A DNA stretch of 64,000 bases from assembly GCF_023856365.1 (NCBI RefSeq), contig NC_064552.1, positions 7,183,160 through 7,247,159 of the forward strand. The letters run 5' to 3'. This DNA is from Brienomyrus brachyistius (lineage: Eukaryota > Chordata > Actinopteri > Osteoglossiformes > Mormyridae). The position numbers and the translations under genes are program-made. Positions 23,281 to 34,169 of the stretch are shown here, in pieces; position 1 is the stretch's first letter; every line of letters starts with the position of its first letter. The notes below the pieces were generated by a model, which was not told the DNA's origin, searched no databases, and saw only the letters and a program-made list of their open reading frames with translations.

Positions 23281-24102
23281 TGGAATGAACAAATATCCAC
23301 TGATTATCAAGCGGCACCATTCGGACAATATTAGCCCCATGCCACTGTATCTGAGTAAGTAAATGTTAGGGAATTTGGGTGTTTTAATTATCCCGTGCAT
23401 AGCATTTGGTTTGGACAGGCAGAGAGTAAATTAGAGCCATAAAATGGCAGTGCAATAAAACAGTCCCGTAAAAACAGGAGACATTATTTCAGAATATTTA
23501 TGCATATAAAATAGGTGTGTGGGGGGGGGGAAATCTGGAAATTGGAATGTAAATGGTAATTATCCATTATATATATTTAACCCACATGGAAAGGATTCAC
23601 AGAATTTGACAATAAAAAAATCTCAAAACCTTTTACTGTCGCCATCTAGTACAAGAAATTATTAAATCTCAATAGAACTAATTGGAAATGTATTTAGGTA
23701 TGGTTGGATTGTTTTATTCTTTTTTTGTACATCAGTGTGTTTTTTTGTAATCTGGTTTCTGAGTAAAATGTAAATAAAAACAGAATGCAATGATTTACAA
23801 GATATATAAATCCATATTTAATTGAAAATAGAACAAAGACGACATATCAAATGTTGAAACTGAGACATTTCGCTGTTTTATGACAAATATACGCTCAGTC
23901 TGAATTCGATGCCAGCAACACCTTTCAAAAAAGTTGGGACAGGGGCGTGTTTACCACTGGGTTGCATCACCTCTTCTTTCAACAACACTCTGTAAATGTT
24001 TGGGAACTGAGGAGACCAGTTGGTGGAGTTTTGAAAGAAAAATGTTGTCCCATTCTTGCCTATATAGGATTTCAACTGCTCAACAGTTCAGGCTCTCCTT
24101 TG

Positions 24103-24342
24103 TCATATTTTTCGTTTCATGATGCACCAAATAGTTTCAGTGGGTGACAGGTCTGGACTGCAGGCAGGCCAGTCTAGCACCCGAACTCTTCTACTGCAGA
24201 ACCATGCTGTTGTAATAGGCGCAGAATGGGATGGCAGCATAAGTTGCTCCAAAACCTGTATATATCCTTCAGCATTAATGGTGCCTTCCCAGATGTGCAA
24301 GCTACCCAAGTCATGTGCACTAGTGCACCCCCAAACCATCAT
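24103..24342 (-). pseudogene. Tc1-like transposase, C-terminal catalytic fragment
   Basis: 79 codons in one frame: MMVWGCTSAHDLGSLHIWEG, a short linker, then DWPACSPDLSPTETIW. The latter is the family's 'WP..SPDLNPIE..W' motif with the catalytic Glu retained (TET). The segment between MLPSH and APITTAW, which in relatives contains the second catalytic Asp, is missing, so the DDE triad is broken by an internal deletion. Confidence 0.75.
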
Positions 24343-24536
24343 GGATGCTGGCTTTTGAACGGTCCACTGTTAACAAGCTGAATGGTCCCTCTCCTCTTTA
24401 GTCCAGAGGACATGGCATCCAGGATTTGCAAAAAGAATTTGAAATTCGCCAGACGAGAGGACAGTTTTTCATTTTTCCAGAGTCCATCTTAAATGGGTTC
24501 GGGCCCAAAGAAGTCAGTGGCGTTTCTGGATCATGT

Positions 24537-24908
24537 TCAGATGTGGTTTCTTCTGTGCATGGTAAGTTTCATCCTGCATTTGTGGATGCAGTGATGAACT
24601 GTGTTCATAGACAATAGTGTTTGTCCTTGTTCCTGAGTCCATGCAGTGATTTCCACTGTAGAACTGTGTCTGTTTTTAATGCAGTGTTGTCTGAGGAGCC
24701 TATGATCACAGCTATCCAGTTCTGGCTTTTGGCCCGGTCCCTTGCGTACAGAGGTTTTTCTGTATTCCCTGAAACTTTTAATGACATCATGTACCATAGA
24801 TGATGAAATTCCCAAAATCTTTGCAATATCATGTCGAGGAACATTATTCTTAAATTGTAGTACTATTTGCCCACGCAGTTCTTCACAGAGTGGTGAGCCT
24901 ATCCCCAT
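24537..24908 (-). pseudogene. Tc1-like transposase, N-terminal DNA-binding part
   Basis: 123 codons from ATG: MGIGSPLCEELRGQIVLQF, then a helix-turn-helix stretch (HDIAKILGISSSMVHDVIKS), a basic linker with GPGQKPEL in the position of the family's GRP-type motif, and a second helix-turn-helix. This is the paired-like N-terminal domain of Tc1 transposases, which binds the terminal repeats. The frame is lost before the catalytic domain, so the protein is truncated. Confidence 0.75.
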
Positions 24909-25189
24909 CTTATTCTCATCTTACTGGCCAGTTGCCAATTAACCTAATTAGTTGTGAGGTATTCAGCCAGGCGAGATTTGTTTTGACATACACCACTTTC
25001 CCCGTCTTTTGTTGCCCCCGTACCGATTTTTTTTAAGCGTGTCCCAGGCATCAAATTCACATTGAGCATATATTTGTCATAAAACGATAAAATTTGAATT
25101 ATATATGTTTTCCAAACCATTGCATTCTGTTTTTATTTACATTTCACAAATAGTCCCAACTTTTTTGGAAACATGGTTGTATAGTGTGA

Positions 25190-25700
25190 TTATTCCCTGG
25201 TATTTATTTACTGAAATTTCAAAACAAACAGACAATTTTCTGCTTGTCTGATATGTGCAGCAGCTGGTGCCCTCTCTCTCACCTTAGCTTTCAGTGTTGT
25301 TTCGTTCACTTTTGTCAGACAGGGAAAGTCTGTGCTCTATAAATGTCCCCTAAACTGGGCCATAGTGGGTACTTTCAAAGCTTTTTTCTAGGCACTTGGT
25401 TTTACATTTTTGTTGCTGTACAAAATTGCCCAGATCAGCTGTTAACCAAACCCCAAAATTTCTTCCATGCTACCCCCTAACCCCATTCAGAAAACAACAG
25501 TCGATGATTTCGTTTACCATACACAATCTAGAGCTAGACTAAGAATGACATTCCAAAACCAGCTGGAATTCATCAAAAGGAATTAGATATCATTTCAGAT
25601 CCTGACTAATAAGAAAGGTATTGATCCTCAATCTGGTTTGCGATTCTCCTAAGCCAAATCAGTGGCCATAATCATTTGCAAATGTTTATAATAAATACTA
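25190..25700. other. Unique sequence
   Basis: No gene or known repeat recognised between the Tc1-like element and the next SINE-like copy. Confidence 0.35.
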
Positions 25701-25702
25701 TT

Positions 25703-26113
25703 TGATTTTATGTCAGGGGCGGCATGGTGGTGCAGTGGTTAGCACTGCATGGGGCGGCATGGTGGTGCAGTGGTTAGCACTGTTACCTCACACCTCTGGG
25801 ACCCGGGTTCAAGTCTCTGCCTGGGTCACATGTGTGCGGAGTTTGCATGTTCTCCCCATGTCGTCGTGGGGTTTCCTCCGGGTACTCCGGTTTCCCCCCA
25901 CAGTCCAAAAACATACAGAGGCTGATTGGAGTTGCTAAATTGCCCATAGGTGTGCATGTGTGAGTGAATGGTGTGTGAGTGTGCCCTGTGATGGGCTGGC
26001 CCCCCATAATGGGTTGTGCCCAGTGCCTATTGCTTCTGGGATAGGCTCCGGACCCCCCGCGACCCAGTAGGATAAGCGGTTTGGAGGATGGATGGATGGA
26101 TGATTTCATGTCC
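25703..26113 (+). mobile_element. tRNA-headed SINE-like element, copy 2, with duplicated head and TSD
   Basis: Full-length copy (25751-26102) preceded by a 35-bp tandem duplicate of its own head (25716-25750). The boxes TGGTGCAGTGG and GGTTCAAGTCT are present. Flanks TGATTTTATGTC (25703-25714) and TGATTTCATGTC (26101-26112) form a 12-bp target duplication with one mismatch, overlapping the tail repeat. That supports retroposition of the whole unit including the extra head. Confidence 0.82.
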
Positions 26114-26219
26114 AGTTTGAGTCGGTGCATGGTAACTTTTTACGCCCTCTGTATAATGTCACACTAAATAGTAAAATGTGATCTTTGATGTTAAAACATG
26201 TAAAAATAACACATTCAGT

Positions 26220-26372
26220 AAGTGCATAAAACATTCATAATGCATGCACAGGACATTTATAAGGTTGCCATTTTTGGGATTAGGGTTTTTCCAATAGAAA
26301 TGAATGGACAGTCCCCACAAAGATACGAGTAAAGGTCTGTGTGTGTACACACATGTGTATTGGCTGTTAAAT
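26220..26372. repeat. Dispersed repeat related to 44330-44720
   Basis: ATAGAAATGAATGGACAGTCCCCACAAAGATA followed by a short GT/AC-rich run matches 'atagatatgaatggggagtccctacaaagatat' at 44536-44570, which is also followed by a GT microsatellite. The repeat family is common in fish; its class is not clear to me. Confidence 0.5.
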
Positions 26373-26379
26373 CAAACCG

Positions 26380-27000
26380 GAGTCCAGCACCCCATGCAGC
26401 TTCTCCTGCTTTACGAAATCAAGTCGACACCCAGCAGCCCTAAAAGTCTGTGTGTGACAGAGACACGTTGCATGTGTGTCCCTCTGCGTGTATTTCTGTG
26501 AGAAAAAAAAATGCCAAGCACAAATACAGCAATATATTTTATTTCATGGTGGAAAGCGATACACGGTAATTAGCACAAGCACTCACTAAATGTATTTTTA
26601 GCAAGACAAGTCACAGGGAAGTTTTCTGTCTAGTTTGCCTTGTGATAATGACAAGAAAGACTATGTAGATGAAATATTTGATAGTCCTTCATCATCTCAC
26701 TTTCACTGTATGGTAATGTATGGCAAACAAGAGAAAGTAACACAATACAAAAGCTAAAATAAAGATTAATACTGAGAAAATGAAAGGTTTGCCATTTTGG
26801 GCTGTGGGCGTCAGGTCCCTCGTCGTTTTATCACTGCTCGTTTTATCTCAGTCTCACACTTATAATTTAAAGAACCTACTACGGAAAATTGCAATATTAA
26901 ACTGGGACACAGCTGGGTGTGGTTCGGCTGGACTATCGGCACCTCACCACACACAGGTGCATGGTGGGATAACTATGTGCCGGGTCACCCCTGGACAGAT
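26380..27000. other. Unique sequence
   Basis: A plus-strand open frame of 88 codons (26780-27046) starts with a hydrophobic stretch but has no other support. No repeat recognised. Confidence 0.3.
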
Positions 27001-27011
27001 ATTTCTCACAC

Positions 27012-27042
27012 CTTCTGTTACGAGAATAGCTTCAGTTATGAG
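27012..27042 (-). CDS. Weak candidate microexon
   Basis: Minus strand. An excellent acceptor (CCTACCTTCTGCTTTTAG) is followed by 31 bp open in phase 0 (LITEAILVTE) and a donor-like AAG/GTGTGAG. The length leaves one unmatched base relative to the next candidate exon at 21936-22022. Either the donor is wrong (an alternative GGG/GTGACC lies 23 bp on and would restore phase 0) or the call is spurious. Confidence 0.2.
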
Positions 27043-27049
27043 CTAAAAG

Positions 27050-28320
27050 CAGAAGGTAGGAGACACGTGTCACGCATTGACTGATTTCCCTGAAACGTTT
27101 GGCAAAGTTAGGCTTTCGGTTTGCACAGCAATCGATATTTTTGGAGACAAGGGGCTGTAAAAAAAAGGAAGCTGACGGTACTTGGCCCTACGTCATCCAA
27201 AAAGTTCAAAGTAGGGCAGGGGTGGGTTTTAATGGGCTATGTAGGTGAAGTGGACAAAGAACGGGAGTGTGTTTGGCCAGGTAGTAAAAATGGAGGGCTT
27301 CTCCATTTTAGGTTCTTGCGACTGCAGTTTTGTTGCTCTGTGAGAATATCATTAAAGATCATGATAATGAAAATGAATTATTTCATTCCCAGTATATCCC
27401 AATTAGGACGGCACCCACTGAACCATTTATTTCAGAATGTTGCAGGTAATAAAGGCATTAATCAAACTAGGTCAAAACACTATAAAATAAAAAATATATA
27501 TATTTTTTTAAAGTAGAATGCACCCTCAGTTGTTTTGATAGATAGGTATTAAAAGCTTATTTAAAACCGTTTTTTGGAAAAACAAATGTTAGTGCCTAAG
27601 TAACTGCAAAAAGGTCTACATTTTCTTTTAATCTGCCTGAACATAAAGTGGTTCAGCAATTGTTATATTCCTAGAAGAGTCAAATAGTTTTCACGCAACC
27701 TATAATTGCATCCTCTCCGATTTAGAGCTCAATTGTGGATAAATCCAGTGCAGAAATATATAAATAAAGAGGACAATTATATATTAAAGCACTTGTAAGA
27801 TCTTGACAAAGCAAACATAAGCCTCTGATATATAAAATCTTTCTTCTGCAGAGATTTTACATCTGCTTTTATGCAAAACACCAAAGCAAATACCAAAAAG
27901 CAATATATGAAGAGAAGCAGTAGTGACAAGGGCAAACAAGGTTAGCGTGACTTCGTAGGCTAGTTTCCTTCAACGACAGGACTTAAATAAGCGGGACTAC
28001 ATATCCGGCTGCCACAGAATCCTGGGTAAATTGACAGTAATTTTTAAAGTCCTGATACATTCATCAATGTCATATTCATTAGAAGTTTCATTCCTGTACT
28101 TTCTGATTAGTTCAAGGGCTCATTTATTAAACAAGTGTTGCTGCACACTCCTCTGGGGAGCTAATAAGGGGGGAAAATGAACACTAAAGTGTAACAACTC
28201 ATTTGATTATGCATTATGAAGAAAATTTGAGTTTGAGAGATTACTATGCCACTGTATGATAAAGATGTTGTTCTAATTAACATAAAACATTCCACTGGTA
28301 CAGAGATTTCGGTAATATGC
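27050..28320. other. Unique sequence, partly of even composition
   Basis: No coding segment or repeat is recognised. The stretch 27960-28210 is free of simple repeats and has the look of conserved non-coding DNA, but this cannot be judged without comparison. Confidence 0.3.
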
Positions 28321-28324
28321 TGAT

Positions 28325-28789
28325 TCTGGTGTCAGGATTAGTCCCTGCCTTGTCCAGTTCTGCCCGCTTTCTCCCCCTTTGGCCAGCAGGTGGAGCTGGC
28401 CATCCCATTTTTTTCTCTGTGTCCCTAGGTCTAACTCATCTCACTGTCCCTATTGTTTTCCCTGCTTTCCAAGTGTCGCCTAATGGGCTGACTGTGCTGC
28501 TGGGTACTGTGTATCCCTGACCAAAGGGAGTTTGAGGCCAGCCTCAACCATGTTGCAAATTGTGTTACCTGTTTTGTTTTCCCTGCGTTCTTGTGTTCAT
28601 GTGTTTCAATTTCGGTCCATGTTTTATATTTTAGTTCTTAGGTATCCCTGCCTGTACCTAGTTTTGTAGCTATGTCTTGTTTCACCAGTGTTCTTAATGT
28701 CTTCTAGTGTTTAAGTCCTAGGCCTTGTTAATGACCTTCACCTGTTCCCTGTAGCACCAAGTCCCTAGTTTCTATAATTAGTAATAGCC

Positions 28790-28847
<58 letters not shown>

Positions 28848-29066
28848 TGCCATTGCCCTGTTCCTCCATTGGCCATTGCAGGTGTCTCATGTACTCCCTC
28901 GGAGTCGCTTGTGTTTTAATACTAGCCTTTGTTAGTTCTTGTTTTGCCTACCTGCCCTCACGGTCACATTGTTTCATGTTTTCTGGGTGTGGTTCACAGT
29001 AAAGTTCCTTGTTCATTTAAGCTGCAACAGGGATTGTCATCCATCATGCCTCTTCGTAACAGCTGG
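28325..29066 (+). mobile_element. Solo LTR of a gypsy-like retrotransposon
   Basis: The segment 28330-29061 begins TGTCAGGATTAG and ends CTTCGTAACA (TG...CA ends). It is flanked by TCTGG (28325-28329) and GCTGG (29062-29066), a 5-bp target duplication with one mismatch. The right part contains an AGTAAA polyadenylation-like signal followed by a T-rich segment. No internal coding region is attached, consistent with LTR-LTR recombination. A TA microsatellite (28795-28844) lies within it. It is not the same LTR family as the element at 57.9-64 kb. Confidence 0.65.
28795..28844. repeat. TA microsatellite inside the solo LTR
   Basis: About 24 TA units, interrupting the LTR-like sequence near its middle. 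Confidence 0.95.
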
Positions 29067-29135
29067 TTATAATGACACTGATGCAAAAATAGGTCTTGGT
29101 CTAAAAAGTTCAAAAGCATAATTAGGAAGACTTAC

Positions 29136-29160
29136 GAAGTACGTACGACACAACTTTCTC
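29136..29160 (-). CDS. Very weak candidate microexon
   Basis: A 25-bp minus-strand segment between a good acceptor (TGTCTGTAAATATCTTCAG) and a donor TTC/GTAAGTC. It is too short to judge by coding content, and its phase does not fit neighbouring candidates without a missing exon. Recorded only because both splice signals are strong. Confidence 0.1.
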
Positions 29161-29169
29161 CTGAAGATA

Positions 29170-29695
29170 TTTACAGACAAGGTGCGAAATATGGATATGT
29201 TTCTTTCCACATAGCTCAGGCCAGCCAGATCTTTTATTAGCGGTAATTGGTGGACTCGTAAGCATTTGTTGTAGAGATACCATCAATGTTTCGTAGGTAA
29301 TCTCTACTGATTAGAGCTAGAGAGCTGTGCTGAGGCTTTTGCAACAAAATCAATTTCCACACATTTCTTGCAGTCCAGCTGTCAGTTTCAAAGGCTGCAG
29401 GTGTGAGCTTGTTCCAGAATGTTGCACAGAATGAAATAATGAGAAGGCAGGCTGACAGTTGTATGGACTATATGTCGGGAATAAATTAATTGATCTAAAT
29501 ATTGATGGAATGAAAACACAAGGGTAGAAGTGAGGTATGTAGGCAATGTCACTGGAAACCTTTGTACGGTAATAATATGCGATAATGTTCTTTTTTATTA
29601 TTTTTTATTTTATAAATGTATTATGAAATTATGGGTAATTGTCCCCTCCGCCCGCTCCCCCAACTCAATGATTGGCAATTATTGGAGTGTTTCTT
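29170..29695. other. Unique sequence
   Basis: No repeat, RNA or coding segment recognised. Confidence 0.35.
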
Positions 29696-29699
29696 TAAA

Positions 29700-29890
29700 A
29701 TCAGGTTTGGACTGGGATTAAAAACCAGGTCTGTACTTTTGCCCATACTGGCCCACCACACATATGGTAAAAAATACATTCTGGCAAAAAACAAATAAGC
29801 GTGGGGGGGTTGGGGGGAGATTTACTCAGCACAACCCCATTGGCCTACCAGAAAAGTGCATGACATGCCAGATGGCCAGTCCAGCCCTAC
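29700..29890. mobile_element. DNA-transposon-derived repeat (MITE-like)
   Basis: The left edge TTTGGACTGGGA and the right edge TGGCCAGTCCAGCCCTA are imperfect inverted copies of a 'GGGCTGGACTGGCC' terminus. The interior contains TGCCCATACTGGCCCACCA, which I associate with a fish MITE of this type. No target duplication was resolved. Confidence 0.45.
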
Positions 29891-30159
29891 TTGGAATACT
29901 GCAAGGCAGTTTATTGTATTGATTACTGTTTCCTCCGGTAAACCTGTGTAAAGTCAGTCCTGTGCAAAGATACCCTTAAAATCTTAAGGTAATAAATCTG
30001 AAGATATATTAAATATTTAGAAATGTTTCTCAATGATTTTAGAATGTAGGATTTGATATTTAAATAGCTTCCAAATATTTTTAAATACAATAGCTGTGTT
30101 TCTAGGTAAACCATTTGAAAGATAATCTGACACGTTGAAACAAACATTATACCTTTTAA

Positions 30160-30310
30160 CCGCACAGGGGAGTCATTAGACCTATTTTAGCCCTTAAATG
30201 TTTTTTAGCCCTACTATTAAGTCATTAATAGTTTGCCATCCCCCCCCCCCCAGTAACCAGTAAACACCCAGACCCCTATCTATTCATTTTTAACTACACC
30301 CCTGCAAAGA
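30160..30310. repeat. Dispersed repeat shared with 23095-23280
   Basis: Same ordered blocks as the copy near 23.1 kb, in the same orientation, with an internal C-run (30240-30251) where the other copy has CCCCCAT. The copies are well diverged, so the repeat is old. Confidence 0.5.
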
Positions 30311-30870
30311 TGCAAACCGCTCACTAAAGTACCTCTGTGGACTGCCATTCTTCTTTTCTCACTACTCAGGGAAGGGAATTACACATTTCTCCTTTTGATT
30401 TCAGCGGTTTATCAAAATGAAAAGAACGCACCCTATCACAGCCATTGGTTCTTTGAATAATTATAAGTATATGCAAAGAAACGTCCATAAGCTAGATGGT
30501 TTGAAAGTTAAGAAATAAGAACAGATAAATATAACGCAATAACACCTCCACTTCAAAAGTAAATGAATAGTCAATTAAGAACAGTACATAATATGGCTTA
30601 TTCTAAGAACCGTGATATGAAGCATTATTGCCAAAATGTAACTTCGGATCGAGATGTATAGCGTTGAGAGCTTTGTGAGTGTGTGTGCACTGCTGTTTCC
30701 TGTGGGTATTCCATTTTTCATTTTTTTCTTTCAATTTCCAAAGACATGGTCCAAGAGATTTGATGGCTCCAAATTGCCCTTAATGTTTGACTCAGTGTGT
30801 GTATGCACCCAGGGGGGCTTGTTTTCCTGTTCAAGGTGCACCTAACCTTGTGTCCTATGCTTCCTGACTA

Positions 30871-31222
30871 TCCATCCATCCATCTTCCAAGCCGCTTATC
30901 CTACTGAGTTGTGGGGGGTCCGGAGCCTATCCCGGAAGCAATGGGCACGAGGCAGGGAACTACCCTGGATGGGGGGCCAGCCCATCGCAGGGCACACTCG
31001 CACACTATTCACTCACACACGTGCACACCTATGGGCAATTTAGCAACTCCAATTAGCCTCAGCATGTTTTTGGACTGTGGGGGGAAACCAGAGTACTCGG
31101 TGGAAACCCCACGACGACATGGGGAGAACATGCAAACTCCACACACATGTGACCCAGGTGGAGACTCGAACTTGGGTCCCAGAGGTGTGAAGCAACAGTG
31201 CTAACCACTGCACCACCATGCC
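30871..31222 (-). mobile_element. tRNA-headed SINE-like element, copy 3
   Basis: Nearly full-length minus-strand copy: (CCAT)n tail on the left, head on the right ending CACTGCACCACCATGCC. The B box on the minus strand reads GTTCGAGTCTC. It is fused directly to a second tRNA-SINE head at its right edge (next entry). No target duplication is visible at this junction. Confidence 0.8.
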
Positions 31223-31319
31223 CACTGCACCTTGCTCAAGGACCCACAGGCTGGGTTTGAACCTGCGACCTTCTGATTACAGGCACACAGGCTTAGCCCA
31301 CTGAGGCACACGCTGCCCC
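31223..31319 (-). mobile_element. tRNA-derived SINE head fragment (second family)
   Basis: On the minus strand it starts GGGGCAGCGTGTGCC, has a B box GGTTCAAACCC and ends in GTCCTTGAGCAAGGTGC, cut off in the conserved block that other copies (9.3 and 36.4 kb) continue. Probably truncated when the neighbouring SINE-like element was inserted or recombined. Confidence 0.6.
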
Positions 31320-31437
31320 TTATTTGTGTATTGTATTATTACACAGTGTGTATCAGTGAAACACAGTGAAATACATCTATTGAACATGCATTAAAGATTT
31401 AGGATGTATCAGTGGACTGAAGGGTGAACTGGCCATG

Positions 31438-31460
31438 GGGGGGGGGGGGGGGGGGGGGGC
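31438..31460. repeat. Poly-G tract
   Basis: About 23 consecutive G residues. Open frames nearby encoding poly-Pro are artefacts. Confidence 0.95.
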
Positions 31461-31514
31461 GGTCTTGCAAGGGCCAGTCTTTCTTCCGCAATCCCGAAAT
31501 TTTATAGCCCATAT

Positions 31515-31735
31515 ACCAGGGGTGCACAACTCGATTTCGATCTCGCCATGCTTACAACTCAATTGCAGAAATAATTAATTGACAATGCTTTATTTCATCA
31601 GTGGCCAACTGGTTGATCGCGATCGCCAAAGGTAAAATATACCAAGCCCTCTCCCCGGTCAGCGGCGAAATACACCGGGCTGCTTTTGGTTGCCAGTCCA
31701 CCCCCTGCCTCTTGGAGCTTCCTCTGATGTTGTGC
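31515..31735. mobile_element. Possible hAT-like remnant
   Basis: Begins with CCAGGGGTGCACAAC, a hAT-type terminal motif, and contains GGTTGATCGCGATCGCC, which I recall from fish hAT-derived repeats. No opposite terminus or target duplication was found. Confidence 0.35.
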
Positions 31736-31799
31736 ATGCTTGCTGTTTATGTCGTCAATTGTACCAGCAAAAGTCAAATGAATCTTCAGCAACTTACAT

Positions 31800-32500
31800 C
31801 CATCTTTTTGTCTTGTATAGGCTTGGTTAGATTAGGATGCTAGTGCTTTTAGTGGAGAAGCCTGGAACCCCTTAGCATGGGAATGCTAATCAATGTTAGT
31901 CAGCTCTCAGTAATTGTCTCATCAGCAGCAATTATTGCATTATTAATTTGCTTAGAAGCACCCACATCAAAGAGAACTGCTAAGTTTTAAATATTCTTTG
32001 ATACAGCAGAACTGTTACTGGAGTAATACATGAAACATGGGAATTATGGTGCTATTATAACATAGTTGGGACGCGAAGAAGCAATGAAATAGAGAGGGGA
32101 GTGACAGGTGTGTGAAGAAGGATTTGCATGTCCTTCATGCACACGTTGTTTGAAATTGATCTGCACAGTTTGGTTTTTTTAAACTGGTAAATCAACAGTA
32201 AAGAGTATGAAATGCATACATATTGAAAATCAATTATGTTTCTAACAGTTTCCTCACACAAAGTGTGTAATCGCTGAAATTCGTATTGGTATGCAGAAAA
32301 CTTCCTATTATAATGTGCTCTATTTTAGGGAGAATTATGGTCAGCGAACACCATCTATTCATGTATATTGGAGAATAATAGAAATTTATTTAAGCCAGCC
32401 ATGACCTGATTGAATATCTAATCACAATTTTCTGTGATGCATTTAATTGTAGATATAGTATGTACAGGGTAAACATATAAACTAAAATTCTAACTTTTTA
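31800..32500. other. Unique sequence
   Basis: Nothing recognised. Probably intronic. Confidence 0.35.
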
Positions 32501-32561
32501 CCTGATATGTTATTTTGAACACAAAATTCAGGGATGTCACACTTCATTTTGTGGCAAAAAT
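32488..32561 (-). CDS. Weak candidate host exon (74 bp)
   Basis: Minus strand. The acceptor CACTCTTAAATCTATAG is followed by one base and 24 open codons (FYPSHFC, then HKMKCDIPEFCVQNNIS), then a donor TCAG/GTAAAAAG with one base left over. Together with the candidate at 35210-35245, which ends with two bases, the phase is consistent (GG + T = Gly). The splice acceptor is moderate; protein unknown. Confidence 0.22.
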
Positions 32562-32569
32562 GCGAGGGG

Positions 32570-34160
32570 TAAAAACTATAGATTTAAGAGTGTTGTAAAG
32601 CACTACTGAAAAAGGTTACAATTTCATTTTCATGCGAATGATTGATTTTCCTTTTAGGTACACAAATATATATTTTTTATATTTTAATTTTTTTTTATGC
32701 ATTTCATACTTGCGTTTTTGCTGTCAGGAGCTTAATTCTTTAGCTATGTTTATCTTCTCTGGTGATGCTGCACAGAAAGAAGTAGCTTTTGTTTGAGGAT
32801 GCTGACATTCGGCATGGTCAGTGAGCACCTGATAAGTCCATCCTCATCTCAACAGTGCCGAGCAAAGCAGAGCAAAATTTCCTCTCTCTAGCTGGTTCCA
32901 GTATGAAATGATAGGGGAAGTGGGCACCCCAGCACTCCCATATGGTTCACGCAAGACTTTCCAGCATCAGCTACAATCTGTAATCAAACCTGTACAAGGA
33001 GAACCTAAGGTGCAGAACTCAAAGCCCTATAGTGGGAACAATCCTACACTGAGAATGAAGCTGTTATCAAGCAGCTGTTGAAGCAGCCATACTCAGCACC
33101 ATCACTGAAGGGCTATCATAATGGAGATAGTACCAACTGGGACAAAGCGTTGAGATAGGGCAATCTGGTCTTGACACAAGGAAAAAGCCTGTCAAACTTT
33201 TCTTTACCACCATCAATGACCTCTTTACCACACTTCCCAATGCCATCGTTGTTATATCCCCTAAAGAAAAGACTTTTTTGATATAAATGTTCCCATTGTT
33301 GGTAAGAAAACAGCAGAGAGCAACAGATGAACCTGTACAGGGAGAAGCAAGTGCTGTGACCAAAATGACAAAGAAGTTTTCTTAACAGAAAATTGTAAAC
33401 AGGCCCTTGGAGTAAAACACTGTCTAAACACCCAATAAAAAGCACTAAGAGGCAAAGTACATTTACATTCTAGTCTTAACTATGCTTGTAATTACATAAG
33501 AATTTTAGACAAATTTGACCTTGAGGCTACATACCCTTCTAACCTATGCTAAAGCAATGAGCTATTTTAGTCTCGCAAAACAAGACTTTTTATAATGAAA
33601 AATCTCTTCCTAAGGGCTTTTTTCTTTTTTTAAAGATATGGTCTACTCACTTTTTTTTCTTCTGGTTGTATATTAAAACATTTCCTGGCTGGCATAATTG
33701 CGTACTTAAGTATTCCGCCTCCATTCTAGGAATGTTTGACAAAACAGAAATGCGTTTACAACCACAAATATCACTCAAAGAATTAAGCCAGCGTGTGGGT
33801 GAATATAGGCAGAGTATGTGTCAGTACACATGAAAAGGACCAAAGGGTGTCTAAACAAACCCTGTGCCAACTAACTCAATTATTCTCAACAGAATGACTA
33901 ATCCCCTTTATAAACAATAATGAAGCTGACAGCTTGTGTGACCAGATTTGTCACAGGCTTGCTCAGCGCACTTTGATTTGATACGTATATGCAAGGCTCT
34001 TGCAACTGGTGTGATGGTGTACTTCCCAGTTGCATCCCTGAGTCTTTTCTCAGCTGGCATTTGATGACTCTTGTACAAGAACAGCCATAGCGCAAAAGCC
34101 ATAGTTACGATTGTGTCAGAGCTTCTTGCGTGAAACTCTTCCCTGAGGTACACAATACGG
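32570..34160. other. Unique sequence
   Basis: Several overlapping minus-strand frames (33067-33455, 33898-34177) have no recognisable domain. No repeat was identified before the Tc1-like element. Confidence 0.3.
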
Positions 34161-34169
34161 ATAAAAGGT

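Larger units (their letters stand above)
23753..25183 (-). mobile_element. Tc1/mariner-like transposon, inactive
   Basis: The two ends are inverted relatives: AATGTAAATAAAAACAGAATGCAATG (about 23767-23792) and CATTGCATTCTGTTTTTATTTACATTT (about 25120-25146), followed by TCCCAACTTTTTTGG and a terminal TA-containing GGTTGTATA. Between them the minus strand carries transposase pieces (separate entries). The left terminus is diverged beyond the shared block. Multiple frame breaks and a deletion in the catalytic region make it inactive. Confidence 0.8.
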
